A stretch of DNA of 64,000 nt from VRUE01 sp963703335. Its GTDB lineage: Bacteria; Actinomycetota; Thermoleophilia; Solirubrobacterales; 70-9. Position 1 is the first letter of the stretch. Every line of letters starts with the position of its first letter. The notes under the pieces were generated by a model. The model had not been told where the DNA came from and did not search any database. It worked only from the letters and a program-made list of their open reading frames with translations. The position numbers and the translations under genes were made by a program. Location of the stretch: contig OY969812.1 of the NCBI GenBank assembly GCA_963703335.1, forward strand, positions 186,001 through 250,000, written 5' to 3'. This document shows positions 1-7,566 of the stretch, in pieces.

Positions 1-1110
1 GCGGCCAAACTCGGCGAGGCGCAGCGGCAGCTCGCGGTAGGAGTGGCGCTCGGCGTCGAAGACGAGGCAGGCACCGGGGCAGTTCATCGGCCGCAGCGCC
101 AAACGCTTCTCGTCGGACTGCATGAAGTACATATCGTCGCGGTAGTTGTCCCAGTGACCGGAGCGGTGCCAGAGCTCCTCGTCGAGCACCTGCGGCGTGG
201 CGATCTCCTTGTAGCCGCGCTTGCGCAGCTGGGTCTGTACCTCGCCCTCGATCAGGTGCAGCAACGTCGTCCCGTTGGGCAGCCAGAAGGGCATGCCCGG
301 CGCCTCCTCGCGCAGCATGAAGATGCCGAGCTGGGGACCGAGGCGGCGGTGGTCGCGCTTCTTCGCCTCCTCGATCCGCTCCAGGTGCTGGGCGAGATCC
401 TTCTTGGAGAAGAAGGCGGTGCCATAGATCCGGGTCAGCATCTGGCGCTTCTCGTCGCCCCGCCAGTAGGCGCCGGCGAGCGAGCTGAGCTTGATCGCCT
501 TGATCCGGCCAGTGGAGGGACCGTGCGGGCCGCGGCAGAGATCCTCAAAGGGCCCGTTGCGGTAGAGCGAGACGGTCTCGACCCCTTCGCCGGCAACCAG
601 GTCGTCGATCAGCTCGACCTTGTAGTCCTCGTTTTGGGCTTTGAAAATCTCGCGAGCCTCAGCCACGGGCACGTCGCGCCGCTCGAAGGCCTCGTCGGCC
701 TTGATGTGGGCCTTCATCGCCGCCTCGATCTTCTCCAGGTCGGCATCGGTGACCTTGACGTCCTCGGGGAAGTCGAAGTCGTAGTAGAAGCCGTTCTCGA
801 TCGCCGGCCCGATCGTCACCTTCGCGCCGGGATAGAGCTCCTGCACCGCCTCCGCCATCACATGAGCCGCGTCGTGGCGGATTAGCTCCAAAGCCTCGGG
901 GTCGCGGTCGGTGAGAATCGCGATCTCCGCCCCGTCCGGCAAGGGGGCAGAGAGGTCACGCAACTCGCCGTCGATGCGGATCGCCAGCGCCGCCTTGGCC
1001 AACCCCGGCCCAATCGCCGCGGCTGCATCCGCACCGGAAGCGCCTTCGCTCAGCTCCAACGGCGTGCCGTCGGGCAACTTGACCGTGATCTTCTGCGTAG
1101 CGGCCTCGAT
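1..1110 (-). CDS. thrS: Threonyl-tRNA synthetase, 5' part (gene runs off the left edge)
   Basis: Cytoplasmic enzyme that charges tRNA-Thr. The minus-strand reading shows an N-terminal TGS domain (TVKLPDG, then IGPGLAKAALAIRIDGEL), the editing-domain stretch IRHDAAHVMAEAVQEL, and near the window edge the catalytic-core sequence RPMNCPGACLVFDAE followed by RLAEFG, the start of class II motif 2. The rest of the catalytic core and the anticodon-binding domain lie outside. The start is unresolved. An in-frame TAG sits at 1122-1120, and no ATG or GTG lies between it and the TGS domain. Candidates are ATC 1110, ATC 1089, or TTG 1077, which would cut off the first TGS strand. No strong ribosome binding site separates them. 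The family call is certain; the start is not. Confidence 0.93.
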   Translation of the reverse strand, partial: MEAATQKITVKLPDGTPLELSEGASGADAAAAIGPGLAKAALAIRIDGELRDLSAPLPDGAEIAILTDRDPEALELIRHDAAHVMAEAVQELYPGAKVTIGPAIENGFYYDFDFPEDVKVTDADLEKIEAAMKAHIKADEAFERRDVPVAEAREIFKAQNEDYKVELIDDLVAGEGVETVSLYRNGPFEDLCRGPHGPSTGRIKAIKLSSLAGAYWRGDEKRQMLTRIYGTAFFSKKDLAQHLERIEEAKKRDHRRLGPQLGIFMLREEAPGMPFWLPNGTTLLHLIEGEVQTQLRKRGYKEIATPQVLDEELWHRSGHWDNYRDDMYFMQSDEKRLALRPMNCPGACLVFDAERHSYRELPLRLAEFGR

Positions 1111-1152
1111 CCGGCCATGCTACCCACGCCCAGTCAAGCGCCGCCGCAGGGG

Positions 1153-1197
1153 TGACTTCGCGTTTTGTCTCGCTATACGGAACCAAACGCGAAGTCA
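1153..1197. repeat. Perfect 13-bp inverted repeat between membrane-protein gene and thrS
   Basis: Arms TGACTTCGCGTTT and its exact complement at 1185-1197 enclose a 19-base loop. It directly follows the stop of the minus-strand membrane-protein gene and precedes thrS. It has no long U tract, so it could be a terminator or one of the stop-codon-anchored palindromes seen elsewhere in the window. Confidence 0.6.
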
Positions 1198-1198
1198 G

Positions 1199-3010
1199 TC
1201 ATCGGGGTGAGCCTTGGCGGGCTTGGCGGACGGCGATGAGGGGGCAGGGGCTTTGGGCCGAGACCGGGGCTGTTCTTTCCCAGAGCACGTAGGGAGGGGC
1301 GACGCGCTTGGGACGCAGGCCGTCGAACGGCGGTTGGCCTGGGCTCGATTCGGCAACGACGTAGCGGACGCCGGTGGGAATGTGATCGGCCTCCTCGATG
1401 GACTCGATGCAGACGCGGCCGCCGCGCAGCTCCCAGGCGATGTAGGGCGTGCCGTGTTCGTCGGCGAGCAGCTGCTTCGAGGCGAGCACGAGCGTGGGGC
1501 CTTCGCCGACGTCGTCGCGCAGGCCGGTCAGCGCCGGTGAGTAGGTCGTCGGCCCGACCGGAGCGTTGGCGAGCGCCAGCAGCGAGCAGCCGCCAGCTGC
1601 AAGCAGATAGAGCCAGGCCACCGGGCGGCGCAGCAGCGGCAGCACGATCGCGAGGGCGGCCAGCGGCGCGCCGATCTCAATCGCCTTGGCGGCCGTGTAG
1701 GGGGTACCGCCCACCCGGGCGGCTGCGTAGGCGAGGGCCGCCGCGGCGAGACCGGCAATAACCGCGGTCTCGTGTCGGCGCCAGCAAACGACGAGGCCAT
1801 AGAGGAGCAGGATCGAGGCGAAGGCGGCTCCTGCGTAGTAGCCGAGCGCGGGCACAGCGCCGTCGCCCGGGCTGAGGCGGAAATCACCGGAGGGCCAGAT
1901 GCCGAGGCCCTCGAAGGGTGAGATCTGGCCGAAGAGGTTGCCTAGGCCGGGGCCGTTGGGGTCGAAGGTCTCAAACTGCTTGAAGTCGATCATCCGGCCG
2001 ATCTCGGGGGCTATCAAGATTGCGAAGAGGAGGGACGCCCAAAGGACGGGGCGCCAGGCTGCGGGGCCTGACGCGGCTGTCGGGGGGCCTGCGGGCGGGG
2101 GCTGCGCCTCCGTTCTCGGCCCCCCGACATCCACGCCACCCGCAGACAGACGGAACCGACTTTGGGCGAACTCGAAAGCTCCCCAGATGGCTGCGGCTCC
2201 GATCAGCCAGATGAGGCCTGGGAAGCTGTAGGTGTAGACAGACCCCACTGCTAGAAGAGCTGCTGGGACGAGGCGGAGGGGGAGGTCGCGCCAGGCGGGA
2301 TTTGCGGATGCCTCTCTCAGCGAGAGGACGAAGGCTAGGAAGAAGAGGGCTTGCATGGTCTCCTTGAAGGAGCCTTGGGCGAAGTAGGAGGCGACCATGT
2401 AGGCGAGGCCGACTACTAGGGCGGCGGGAATGCGGAGTGGAGTGGGTTGGTTGCGGAAGGCGGTCAGAGAGGTCAGGGAGGCGAGGATCGCGACGGCGAT
2501 CGTCAGGCCCGTGAAGCCTTGAACCAGGCCAATGCCGAGGCTGTTGAGGGTGACGACTATCGCGTGCGGGCCCAGCGGATAGCCCTGATGGAGCAGCTGC
2601 GATGAGTGGCCGTCCGCGAGCCGGTCGGCCGCCAGCAGGTGCTGGGACATGTCTGGGTTGAAGCTCGTGCCGAGAATGCCGAAATGGCCTTCGGCGACGA
2701 AGGGCAGCGCGGTCGCGGCGAGGGCCAGCAGAGCGACGGGCGCGCCGGCTCGCAAAGCTTCTCCCCCATCCTCCATTCGGCCCCAGAGATATGCGATCGA
2801 GGCCCCGACAAGGAGCACGACAAGGACCGCGGAGACCGTCCCGTGCCCAGGCAGCCGCACAGTCCCCCAGCAGAGAGCGCAAAGCAACGCCAGCCCCACC
2901 GCAGGAGCCAGCCACGACCAGCCCCGCATGCCGCATAGGCCTATCGCCGCCTGACCAACCGCCAGCGAGGCGCCGCAGATGACCAGCACGGCTGCATAGG
3001 TCCCGACCAC
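1199..3010 (-). CDS. Polytopic membrane protein, GT-C/PMT-like architecture, function unknown
   Basis: 603 residues with roughly a dozen hydrophobic segments, beginning with one at residues 4-27 and continuing in close succession to about residue 480. A Pro/Gly/Ala-rich loop at about residues 290-312 separates two membrane blocks. The last about 110 residues are soluble and contain the sequence LASKQLLADEHGTPYIAWE. The layout resembles integral-membrane GT-C glycosyltransferases or envelope-polysaccharide proteins, but I see no diagnostic catalytic motif and assign no reaction. It starts with GTG at 3010, twenty bases from the divergent AraC-type gene, so the two would share a very short promoter region. 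Confidence 0.75.
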   Translation of the reverse strand: MVGTYAAVLVICGASLAVGQAAIGLCGMRGWSWLAPAVGLALLCALCWGTVRLPGHGTVSAVLVVLLVGASIAYLWGRMEDGGEALRAGAPVALLALAATALPFVAEGHFGILGTSFNPDMSQHLLAADRLADGHSSQLLHQGYPLGPHAIVVTLNSLGIGLVQGFTGLTIAVAILASLTSLTAFRNQPTPLRIPAALVVGLAYMVASYFAQGSFKETMQALFFLAFVLSLREASANPAWRDLPLRLVPAALLAVGSVYTYSFPGLIWLIGAAAIWGAFEFAQSRFRLSAGGVDVGGPRTEAQPPPAGPPTAASGPAAWRPVLWASLLFAILIAPEIGRMIDFKQFETFDPNGPGLGNLFGQISPFEGLGIWPSGDFRLSPGDGAVPALGYYAGAAFASILLLYGLVVCWRRHETAVIAGLAAAALAYAAARVGGTPYTAAKAIEIGAPLAALAIVLPLLRRPVAWLYLLAAGGCSLLALANAPVGPTTYSPALTGLRDDVGEGPTLVLASKQLLADEHGTPYIAWELRGGRVCIESIEEADHIPTGVRYVVAESSPGQPPFDGLRPKRVAPPYVLWERTAPVSAQSPCPLIAVRQARQGSPR

Positions 3011-3029
3011 GAGGCCGCGAGCCTAGACT

Positions 3030-3470
3030 GTGGCAATGGCGTTCGTTCCCCCGGCCCGCCACCTGTTGCGTGCGAAGGACCTTGCCGACGCGCGCTACTT
3101 CGAACCGCTCGGCGTCGATGACCTAGCCGCGGCGGCCGGCCTTTCGCGAGCGCATTTCAGCCGCGAGTTCCGCCGCGCTTTTGGCGAGTCGCCCCACGCT
3201 TACCTGCTGACGCGGCGCCTGGAGCGAGCCGCGGCGCTGCTTCGCACAACCGATCGCTCAGTCGCCGACGTCTGCCTCTCGGTCGGGCTACAGAGCATCG
3301 GCTCCTTCACCACCAGCTTCACGCGTACCTACGGGCGCTCGCCGACCGCCTACCGAGCGGCCCATCCCCCGGCCTCCCAGGGCGCCCTGATCCCCGGCTG
3401 CGTTGTCCGTGCCTACGCCCGCCCCCAACACCGCACGTTTCGAGAAGACAGCACGCCGGTCTCGGCCTAG
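3030..3470 (+). CDS. AraC-family transcriptional regulator (DNA-binding domain only)
   Basis: 146 residues made almost entirely of the AraC/XylS DNA-binding domain. The first helix-turn-helix is around residues 26-50 (LGVDDLAAAAGLSRAHFSRE). The second, around 76-105, is followed by the typical GRSPTAYR end. There is no N-terminal ligand-binding domain, so the effector, if any, is not visible. It lies just upstream of the VOC-family gene on the same strand, and regulator plus VOC protein is a common actinobacterial pair. The ATG at 3036 is an alternative start. Confidence 0.88.
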   Translation: MAMAFVPPARHLLRAKDLADARYFEPLGVDDLAAAAGLSRAHFSREFRRAFGESPHAYLLTRRLERAAALLRTTDRSVADVCLSVGLQSIGSFTTSFTRTYGRSPTAYRAAHPPASQGALIPGCVVRAYARPQHRTFREDSTPVSA

Positions 3471-3510
3471 CATCGCCGCCGACCTTGCCGTTCCTACAAA
3501 GGAGAAACCG

Positions 3511-3937
3511 ATGATCAGGATCGCCAACGCACAACTTCTGGGTTCACGACCAGGACGAGGCCCTCGCCTTCTATACCGAGAAGGTCGGCATGGAGGTTCG
3601 CGCCGACGTGACGCTCGCCGAGATGGGCGACTTCCGCTGGCTCACCGTCGGACCGGCTGGCCAGGAGGACGTCTCGATCGTGTTGATGGCCATCCCGGGC
3701 GCTCCGGTCATGGACGAGGAGACCGGCAACCAGGTCCGCGAGCTGATGGCCAAGGGCTTCGCAGGGACCGTCTTCCTCACCACCGACGATTGCCAGGCTT
3801 CCTATGAGGAGCTGAAGGCACGGGGCGTCGAGTTCACGGAAGCACCCGAGGAGCGGCCCTACGGCATCGACTCCGGCTTTCGCGACCCATCCGGCAACAG
3901 CATCCGCCTCGCCGAGGTGAGGATGGCCGGGGTCTGA
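3511..3937 (+). pseudogene. VOC (glyoxalase/bleomycin-resistance) family protein, frameshifted
   Basis: The intact gene should start at ATG 3511, seven bases after the ribosome binding site AAGGAG (3500-3505). That frame gives MIRIANAQL and then loses the family. From about 3539 the next frame resumes a typical VOC protein: WVHDQDEALAFYTEKVGMEV, then ADVTLAEMGDFRWLTV, and at the end GFRDPSGNSIRLAEV with the conserved metal-ligand Glu region. Removing one base within 3535-3538 restores one reading frame of about 141 residues. VOC proteins bind a metal and small electrophiles or antibiotics; the substrate is unknown here. Either the gene is broken or the base is a sequencing error. The longest intact part is 3590-3937. 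Confidence 0.82.
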
Positions 3938-3967
3938 GCCACCTCTCACGCTTCCGGGACGAGGACA

Positions 3968-4040
3968 TGGGCGCTACTGGGCTCGAACCAGTGACCTCCA
4001 GCTTGTCGAGCTGGCGCTCTCCCAACTGAGCTAAGCGCCC
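3968..4040 (-). tRNA. tRNA-Val (anticodon GAC)
   Basis: The minus strand folds into a complete 73-base cloverleaf. The acceptor stem is GGGCGCT/AGCGCCC, the D arm GCTC/GAGC, the T arm ACTGG-TTCGAGC-CCAGT and the discriminator A. No CCA is encoded. The anticodon stem CCAGC/GCTGG encloses TCGACAA, giving anticodon GAC (Val). Position 33, almost always U, reads C here. The neighbouring bases 32 and 38 (T and A) could pair and narrow the loop. Confidence 0.9.
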
Positions 4041-4165
4041 GGGGAACGTGAATCTAGCAGCGGCGCGCGGGCCGGTGAGCTCGCGCGCCGTCCTCAAGTC
4101 CGCCGCTGCAAGTGCCGATGCAACCGGTGCAACTTTTCAGCTAACGCGGTGTTTCTGATTGCAGG

Positions 4166-4235
4166 CACCGATTAAGGCTTGAGGACCGACGAGCCAGGGA
4201 AACAGAGTCTCGCTGGTGGCACGTCCTTCGGAAAC
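4166..4235 (+). ncRNA. Possible small structured RNA upstream of a strong terminator
   Basis: The stretch between tRNA-Val and the terminator has no credible coding frame but contains nested complementary blocks. GAGGAC pairs with GTCCTTC, and inside that GCCAG pairs with CTGG/GGC around CAGGGAAACAGAG. It is followed directly by the hairpin at 4236-4259. I do not recognise an Rfam family; it could also be decayed sequence. The bases 4041-4165 hold nothing I can name. Confidence 0.25.
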
Positions 4236-4259
4236 AAAGGGCCCCGAAAGGGGCCCTTT
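4236..4259. terminator. Strong intrinsic terminator, usable from both sides
   Basis: A 10-bp perfect stem, AAAGGGCCCC against GGGGCCCTTT, with a GAAA tetraloop. It is followed by T residues on the plus strand and by TTTGTTT on the minus strand. It sits five bases past the stop of the minus-strand YjbQ remnant and after the possible plus-strand small RNA. Confidence 0.85.
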
Positions 4260-4264
4260 TCCGT

Positions 4265-4411
4265 TCAGCCGAAAGTTTGGACGACGACGGTGCGCTCCCG
4301 CGGGCGGTCGTCGAAGTCGAGCAGGACGACCTGCTGCCAGGTTCCCAGCGCCAGGCGGCCCCCGATAACAGGGATCGAAAGCGAGGGGCCGATCAGCGAG
4401 GCACGCTGATG
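4265..4411 (-). pseudogene. C-terminal remnant of a YjbQ/UPF0047-family protein
   Basis: The minus-strand frame encodes HQRASLIGPSLSIPVIGG, then RLALGTWQQVVLLDFD, then DRPRERTVVVQTFG and a stop. This matches the C-terminal third of the YjbQ family (about 135 residues; linked to thiamine-phosphate synthase activity), including the diagnostic LALGTWQ. The N-terminal two thirds, with the catalytic His and Asp, are absent. Upstream sequence in all frames is unrelated, and the plus-strand hypothetical gene begins only about 70 bases away. The stop is intact and followed by a good terminator, so this looks like a 5'-deleted gene whose terminator survives. Confidence 0.75.
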
Positions 4412-4482
4412 ATCTACCCGGTGCTGGCCAAATATTTGAGTGCGCAGCAAAAGCAGACCCGGCTTCCACTCGTTTCCCTACC

Positions 4483-5052
4483 GTGACCGTCGTGAGCGAA
4501 CAGCGGCAACCCCTCGTCGAGTTTCGATCCGCCGAGCAGGCCGTACCCGCCGAGCAGGCAGTACCGAAGACGACCGCCCCCGATGAGGCCAAAACTTCGG
4601 CCAAGCAACGAATCTTCCGACTTCCGTTGCTCAAGGGGCGCTCGGCGCAGGTGCCATCGCTCGGTAAAACGACTCGGCAGGAACGTGCCGAAGAGCGGGA
4701 ACGCCAAAAGCAGGAAGTGTCCGCCGAGGCGGCAAAAGAGGCCTTCTTCCAGACGCCGGCCGGCAGGGCACGCCTCGCCTACAAGCGGGGACATCGCCTC
4801 TTCCAGTACGAACTCGAGATCAACGAACTGACGCCAACGGTCATTCCAGGTCCGGTCGGCTCACCTGCAAGGGAGACGACCGATCCGGTCGATGTCCTCA
4901 ACTCGGTGACCGTCGAGGGCTGGAAGCTTGTCACTGGCAAGTTCATCCACTCCGAGATGCGGCACGGTGCCGTCGGCTGCTACCTCTTTAAGCGCTCGCA
5001 GAAACGGCGCTTGGCGATGAACAACCCCTGGCAGTCCCCCGTCTCCGAGTAA
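4483..5052 (+). CDS. Hypothetical protein, charged N-terminus plus compact C-terminal domain
   Basis: 189 residues with a GTG start (4483; GTG 4492 is an alternative). Residues 1-95 are charged, low in hydrophobics and probably disordered, with RQERAEERERQKQEVSAEAA as a likely helix. Residues 96-185 form a folded-looking block: RLAYKRGHRLFQYELEIN, then DPVDVLNSVTVEGWKLVTG, ending in VGCYLFKR. I do not recognise a named family or a catalytic motif. There is no signal peptide or membrane segment. It is convergent with zwf, and the two stops are 16 bases apart. Confidence 0.7.
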   Translation: MTVVSEQRQPLVEFRSAEQAVPAEQAVPKTTAPDEAKTSAKQRIFRLPLLKGRSAQVPSLGKTTRQERAEERERQKQEVSAEAAKEAFFQTPAGRARLAYKRGHRLFQYELEINELTPTVIPGPVGSPARETTDPVDVLNSVTVEGWKLVTGKFIHSEMRHGAVGCYLFKRSQKRRLAMNNPWQSPVSE

Positions 5053-5068
5053 CTCGATCGCGCCCCGT

Positions 5069-6532
5069 TTAAGGGTGATCCGCGGGAACGTGCCAGCGGT
5101 GCGGGGCGAGCAGCGCCTCAGTCGCCTTGGGCCCCCACGAGCCCGGCTCGTAGAGTTCGACCGGCGGCGGGTTCCGCATCACCGGATCGGCGATTTCCCA
5201 GAGGCGCTCGATCGCGGCCGAGGTGGTGAAAAGGGTGCGGTCGTCGACCATCACGTCGTGGATCAAACGCTCGTAGGCGTCGAGCGCCCGCCCTGTACCA
5301 CCGAAGCTGTCGGCGTAGCTGAAGCGCATGTGGGCCTGACCCAACTGCATCTTGGGCCCCGGGACCTTGGCCAAGAAGGAGGCGGAGATGCTGCCCGGAT
5401 CGCCCAGCTCAAAGGTGAGGTGGTCGTGCCCGAACTCCTCCGCGACCTGGCTGCAGTCGATCGGGAACATGCTCCGGGGCGGCTCGGAAAAAGCGACCGT
5501 GAGCAGATGATGGGTTTGGGCGAGCCGCTTGCCAGAGCGCAAAAAGAAGGGAACGCCCTCCCAGCGCCAGTTGTCGACGAACGCCCGCAAGGCAACAAAA
5601 GTCTCCGCCTGGGAGTCGGGGGCAACCCCCTCCTCCTCGCGGTAACCGGCGTACTGGCCGCGCACGACGTCGCCGGGCTTGAGCCCCTTCATTGATTCGA
5701 AGACCTTCTCCCGCTCGACCATCAGCGCTTTGGCGTTGAGCGAGATCGGCGGCTCCATCGCAACAAAGCTCAGGACCTGAAAAAGGTGAGTGACGATCAT
5801 GTCGCGGAAGGCACCGGTTTCCTCGTAGAAGCTCCCCCGCATCTCGATCGAGAGCGTCTCTGGCACATCGATCTGCACATGATCGATGTGGTTGCGGTTC
5901 CAGACCGGCTCGAACATGCCGTTGGCGAAACGCAGCGCCAGCAGGTTCTGCACCGCCTCCCTGCCGAGGTAGTGGTCGATCCGAAAGACCTGCTCCTCGG
6001 CGAAGACGGTGTGGACAAGGGCGTCAAGGTCCCTGGCGGAAGCGAGGTCACGCCCGAACGGCTTCTCCATGATCACCCGCGCCTCTCCGCCCAGGCCCTG
6101 GCGACCCAGGCCTTCGATCACGCTTGCGGTCGCGGCTGGGGGCAGCGAGAGATAGTGGAGAAGCTGGGCATCGTGGAGCCCCTCCCGCGCCTGCGCGACG
6201 GCGTCGCCAAGCAGCTCGAATCCGTCGCCAAGCGAGACGAAGTCCAGCGCCGAGGCAAAGCGGTCCCACGACTCGCCCGAGACTGGCTTGCGGTCTGACC
6301 TACAGATTGCATCGTGCGCCAGCTCGACAAACTCCCCTGCGGAGAGAGCGCTGCGCGCTGCTCCGAGCAGGGCGAACCGCTCTGGCATCAGGCCGGCCTG
6401 AAAAAGATGAAAGATGCCGGGTAGGAGCTTGCGCTGTGCCAGATCACCGGTCGCGCCGAAGAGGACGATCACCTGGTCGCGAGGGATGGCCAGCGGCTCC
6501 CTCGTCGGTTGCTCCAGAACTTCGACGGCCAT
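5069..6532 (-). CDS. zwf: Glucose-6-phosphate 1-dehydrogenase
   Basis: Oxidises glucose-6-phosphate to 6-phosphogluconolactone in the cytoplasm, the entry to the oxidative pentose phosphate and Entner-Doudoroff routes, giving NADPH. At 487 residues it is a normal family length. The cofactor-binding motif LFGATGDL is at residues 24-31, the conserved EKPFG at 156-160 and the substrate-site signature RIDHYLG at 184-190 with its catalytic His. It starts with ATG at 6532. It stands alone here, without the usual pgl, gnd, tal or opcA neighbours. Confidence 0.97.
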   Translation of the reverse strand: MAVEVLEQPTREPLAIPRDQVIVLFGATGDLAQRKLLPGIFHLFQAGLMPERFALLGAARSALSAGEFVELAHDAICRSDRKPVSGESWDRFASALDFVSLGDGFELLGDAVAQAREGLHDAQLLHYLSLPPAATASVIEGLGRQGLGGEARVIMEKPFGRDLASARDLDALVHTVFAEEQVFRIDHYLGREAVQNLLALRFANGMFEPVWNRNHIDHVQIDVPETLSIEMRGSFYEETGAFRDMIVTHLFQVLSFVAMEPPISLNAKALMVEREKVFESMKGLKPGDVVRGQYAGYREEEGVAPDSQAETFVALRAFVDNWRWEGVPFFLRSGKRLAQTHHLLTVAFSEPPRSMFPIDCSQVAEEFGHDHLTFELGDPGSISASFLAKVPGPKMQLGQAHMRFSYADSFGGTGRALDAYERLIHDVMVDDRTLFTTSAAIERLWEIADPVMRNPPPVELYEPGSWGPKATEALLAPHRWHVPADHP

Positions 6533-6576
6533 CGCTTCAGCCTTGCAGATGCCCGCGGTGCGGTCGCTGCCGCGGT

Positions 6577-7566
6577 TCAGAATCCGGCGTCGAGCTCGAC
6601 TACAAACCGCTCGCCGGTGAGTGGCAGGCGAGAAGCTCCGGGTACCGCAACTGTTAGCGAGCCGCCCCAGCTCGTCGTCCCGTCGGGTGCGGCGCGGTAG
6701 GTCGCCTTGCCATGAAATGGAGGTGGGGGCGTCATCGTCGCCGCGGTCGCCGCTTCGTCGAGGGAGAACGTCTTCGAAGGGGCGGTGGTTTGGCCGTAAC
6801 GAATCCGCGCCATCCTTCCCGTATTCCTTTCCGCCAGCGCAAGGTAGAGCGTGAGGCCGCCGCCGCGGAGGACGAAGAGCTCGGTGGAAGCGGTCGGCCG
6901 CCGCCAGCCGGCAAGCAGGACGGTGGGACTGAAGCTGGGATGCTGGTCCACTCTCCGCTGGCGCGATCCATCGAGAGGCCGGAATCGCGATGAGGCGCAG
7001 CGCAGGCCGAGCGGGCTGCGAACACGTCCCTTCGCCCGGTGCGCCCGCACTGCAACGTAGTGCCGCTCGCCGCTGAAACGGATTGAGCCGACAAACACCC
7101 CCAGCTGAGTGGTGAAGTGGTTCGCACCGCGGCAGTGACGGAGGCGGTGCGATTGTTTGAGCTTGCCCGAGGGACGGAAGCGAACGTCGACGGCCCCGAG
7201 CTCGCCGAACGAGGCCTTGATCCGGCGCGGGGTAACCGTGCCCCGCACCACGTAGGCGGTCGCCGCCCGATCGAGGTGGAGCAGGCGCTCGAGGAAGGTC
7301 GGGTGGGGCACCGGCTTCTTCACTTCGAGGGCAACGACGTTGCCCCGAGCAATCACCGAAAGTTCGAGCCCGCGTTTGGCCTCGAGATCGATGCGCGATT
7401 CAAATCCATTTCGCGGCGGCTGCATGTGCAGCTGCTCACGCAGGGCCGCCCGAAACCTGGCGGGCACGGCAGCCGGGATATCGAGGACGTTCGCCGTCGC
7501 GTCGGCGGGAACCGCAAGAAGCGCAACGGCGGCCAAGACCGCTCCGATGCACCTCGCACGCCTCAC
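6577..7566 (-). CDS. Secreted protein of unknown function, coupled to the protease gene
   Basis: The start is GTG 7566, overlapping the upstream protease stop as GTGA, with GGGAGG just upstream. A longer reading frame exists but is a shadow of the protease gene. The 329-residue protein begins with a signal peptide (RCIGAVLAAVALLAVPADATA) and has no later membrane segment. The mature part is basic and rich in beta-type sequence: VIARGNVVALEVKKPVPHP, AYVVRGTVTPRRIKASFGEL, and a Gly/Ser/Thr-rich C-terminus. Cysteines near CRGAN and LRCAS could form a disulfide. I recognise no family. The translational coupling suggests it is exported with the protease, as substrate, partner or inhibitor. Confidence 0.8.
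   Translation of the reverse strand: MRRARCIGAVLAAVALLAVPADATANVLDIPAAVPARFRAALREQLHMQPPRNGFESRIDLEAKRGLELSVIARGNVVALEVKKPVPHPTFLERLLHLDRAATAYVVRGTVTPRRIKASFGELGAVDVRFRPSGKLKQSHRLRHCRGANHFTTQLGVFVGSIRFSGERHYVAVRAHRAKGRVRSPLGLRCASSRFRPLDGSRQRRVDQHPSFSPTVLLAGWRRPTASTELFVLRGGGLTLYLALAERNTGRMARIRYGQTTAPSKTFSLDEAATAATMTPPPPFHGKATYRAAPDGTTSWGGSLTVAVPGASRLPLTGERFVVELDAGF

Noticed and set aside
4137..4634. 165-residue minus-strand frame spanning the terminator
   Set aside because: Runs through an intrinsic terminator and opposite the GTG-started hypothetical gene; no family sequence. Only the 4265-4411 frame shows YjbQ homology.
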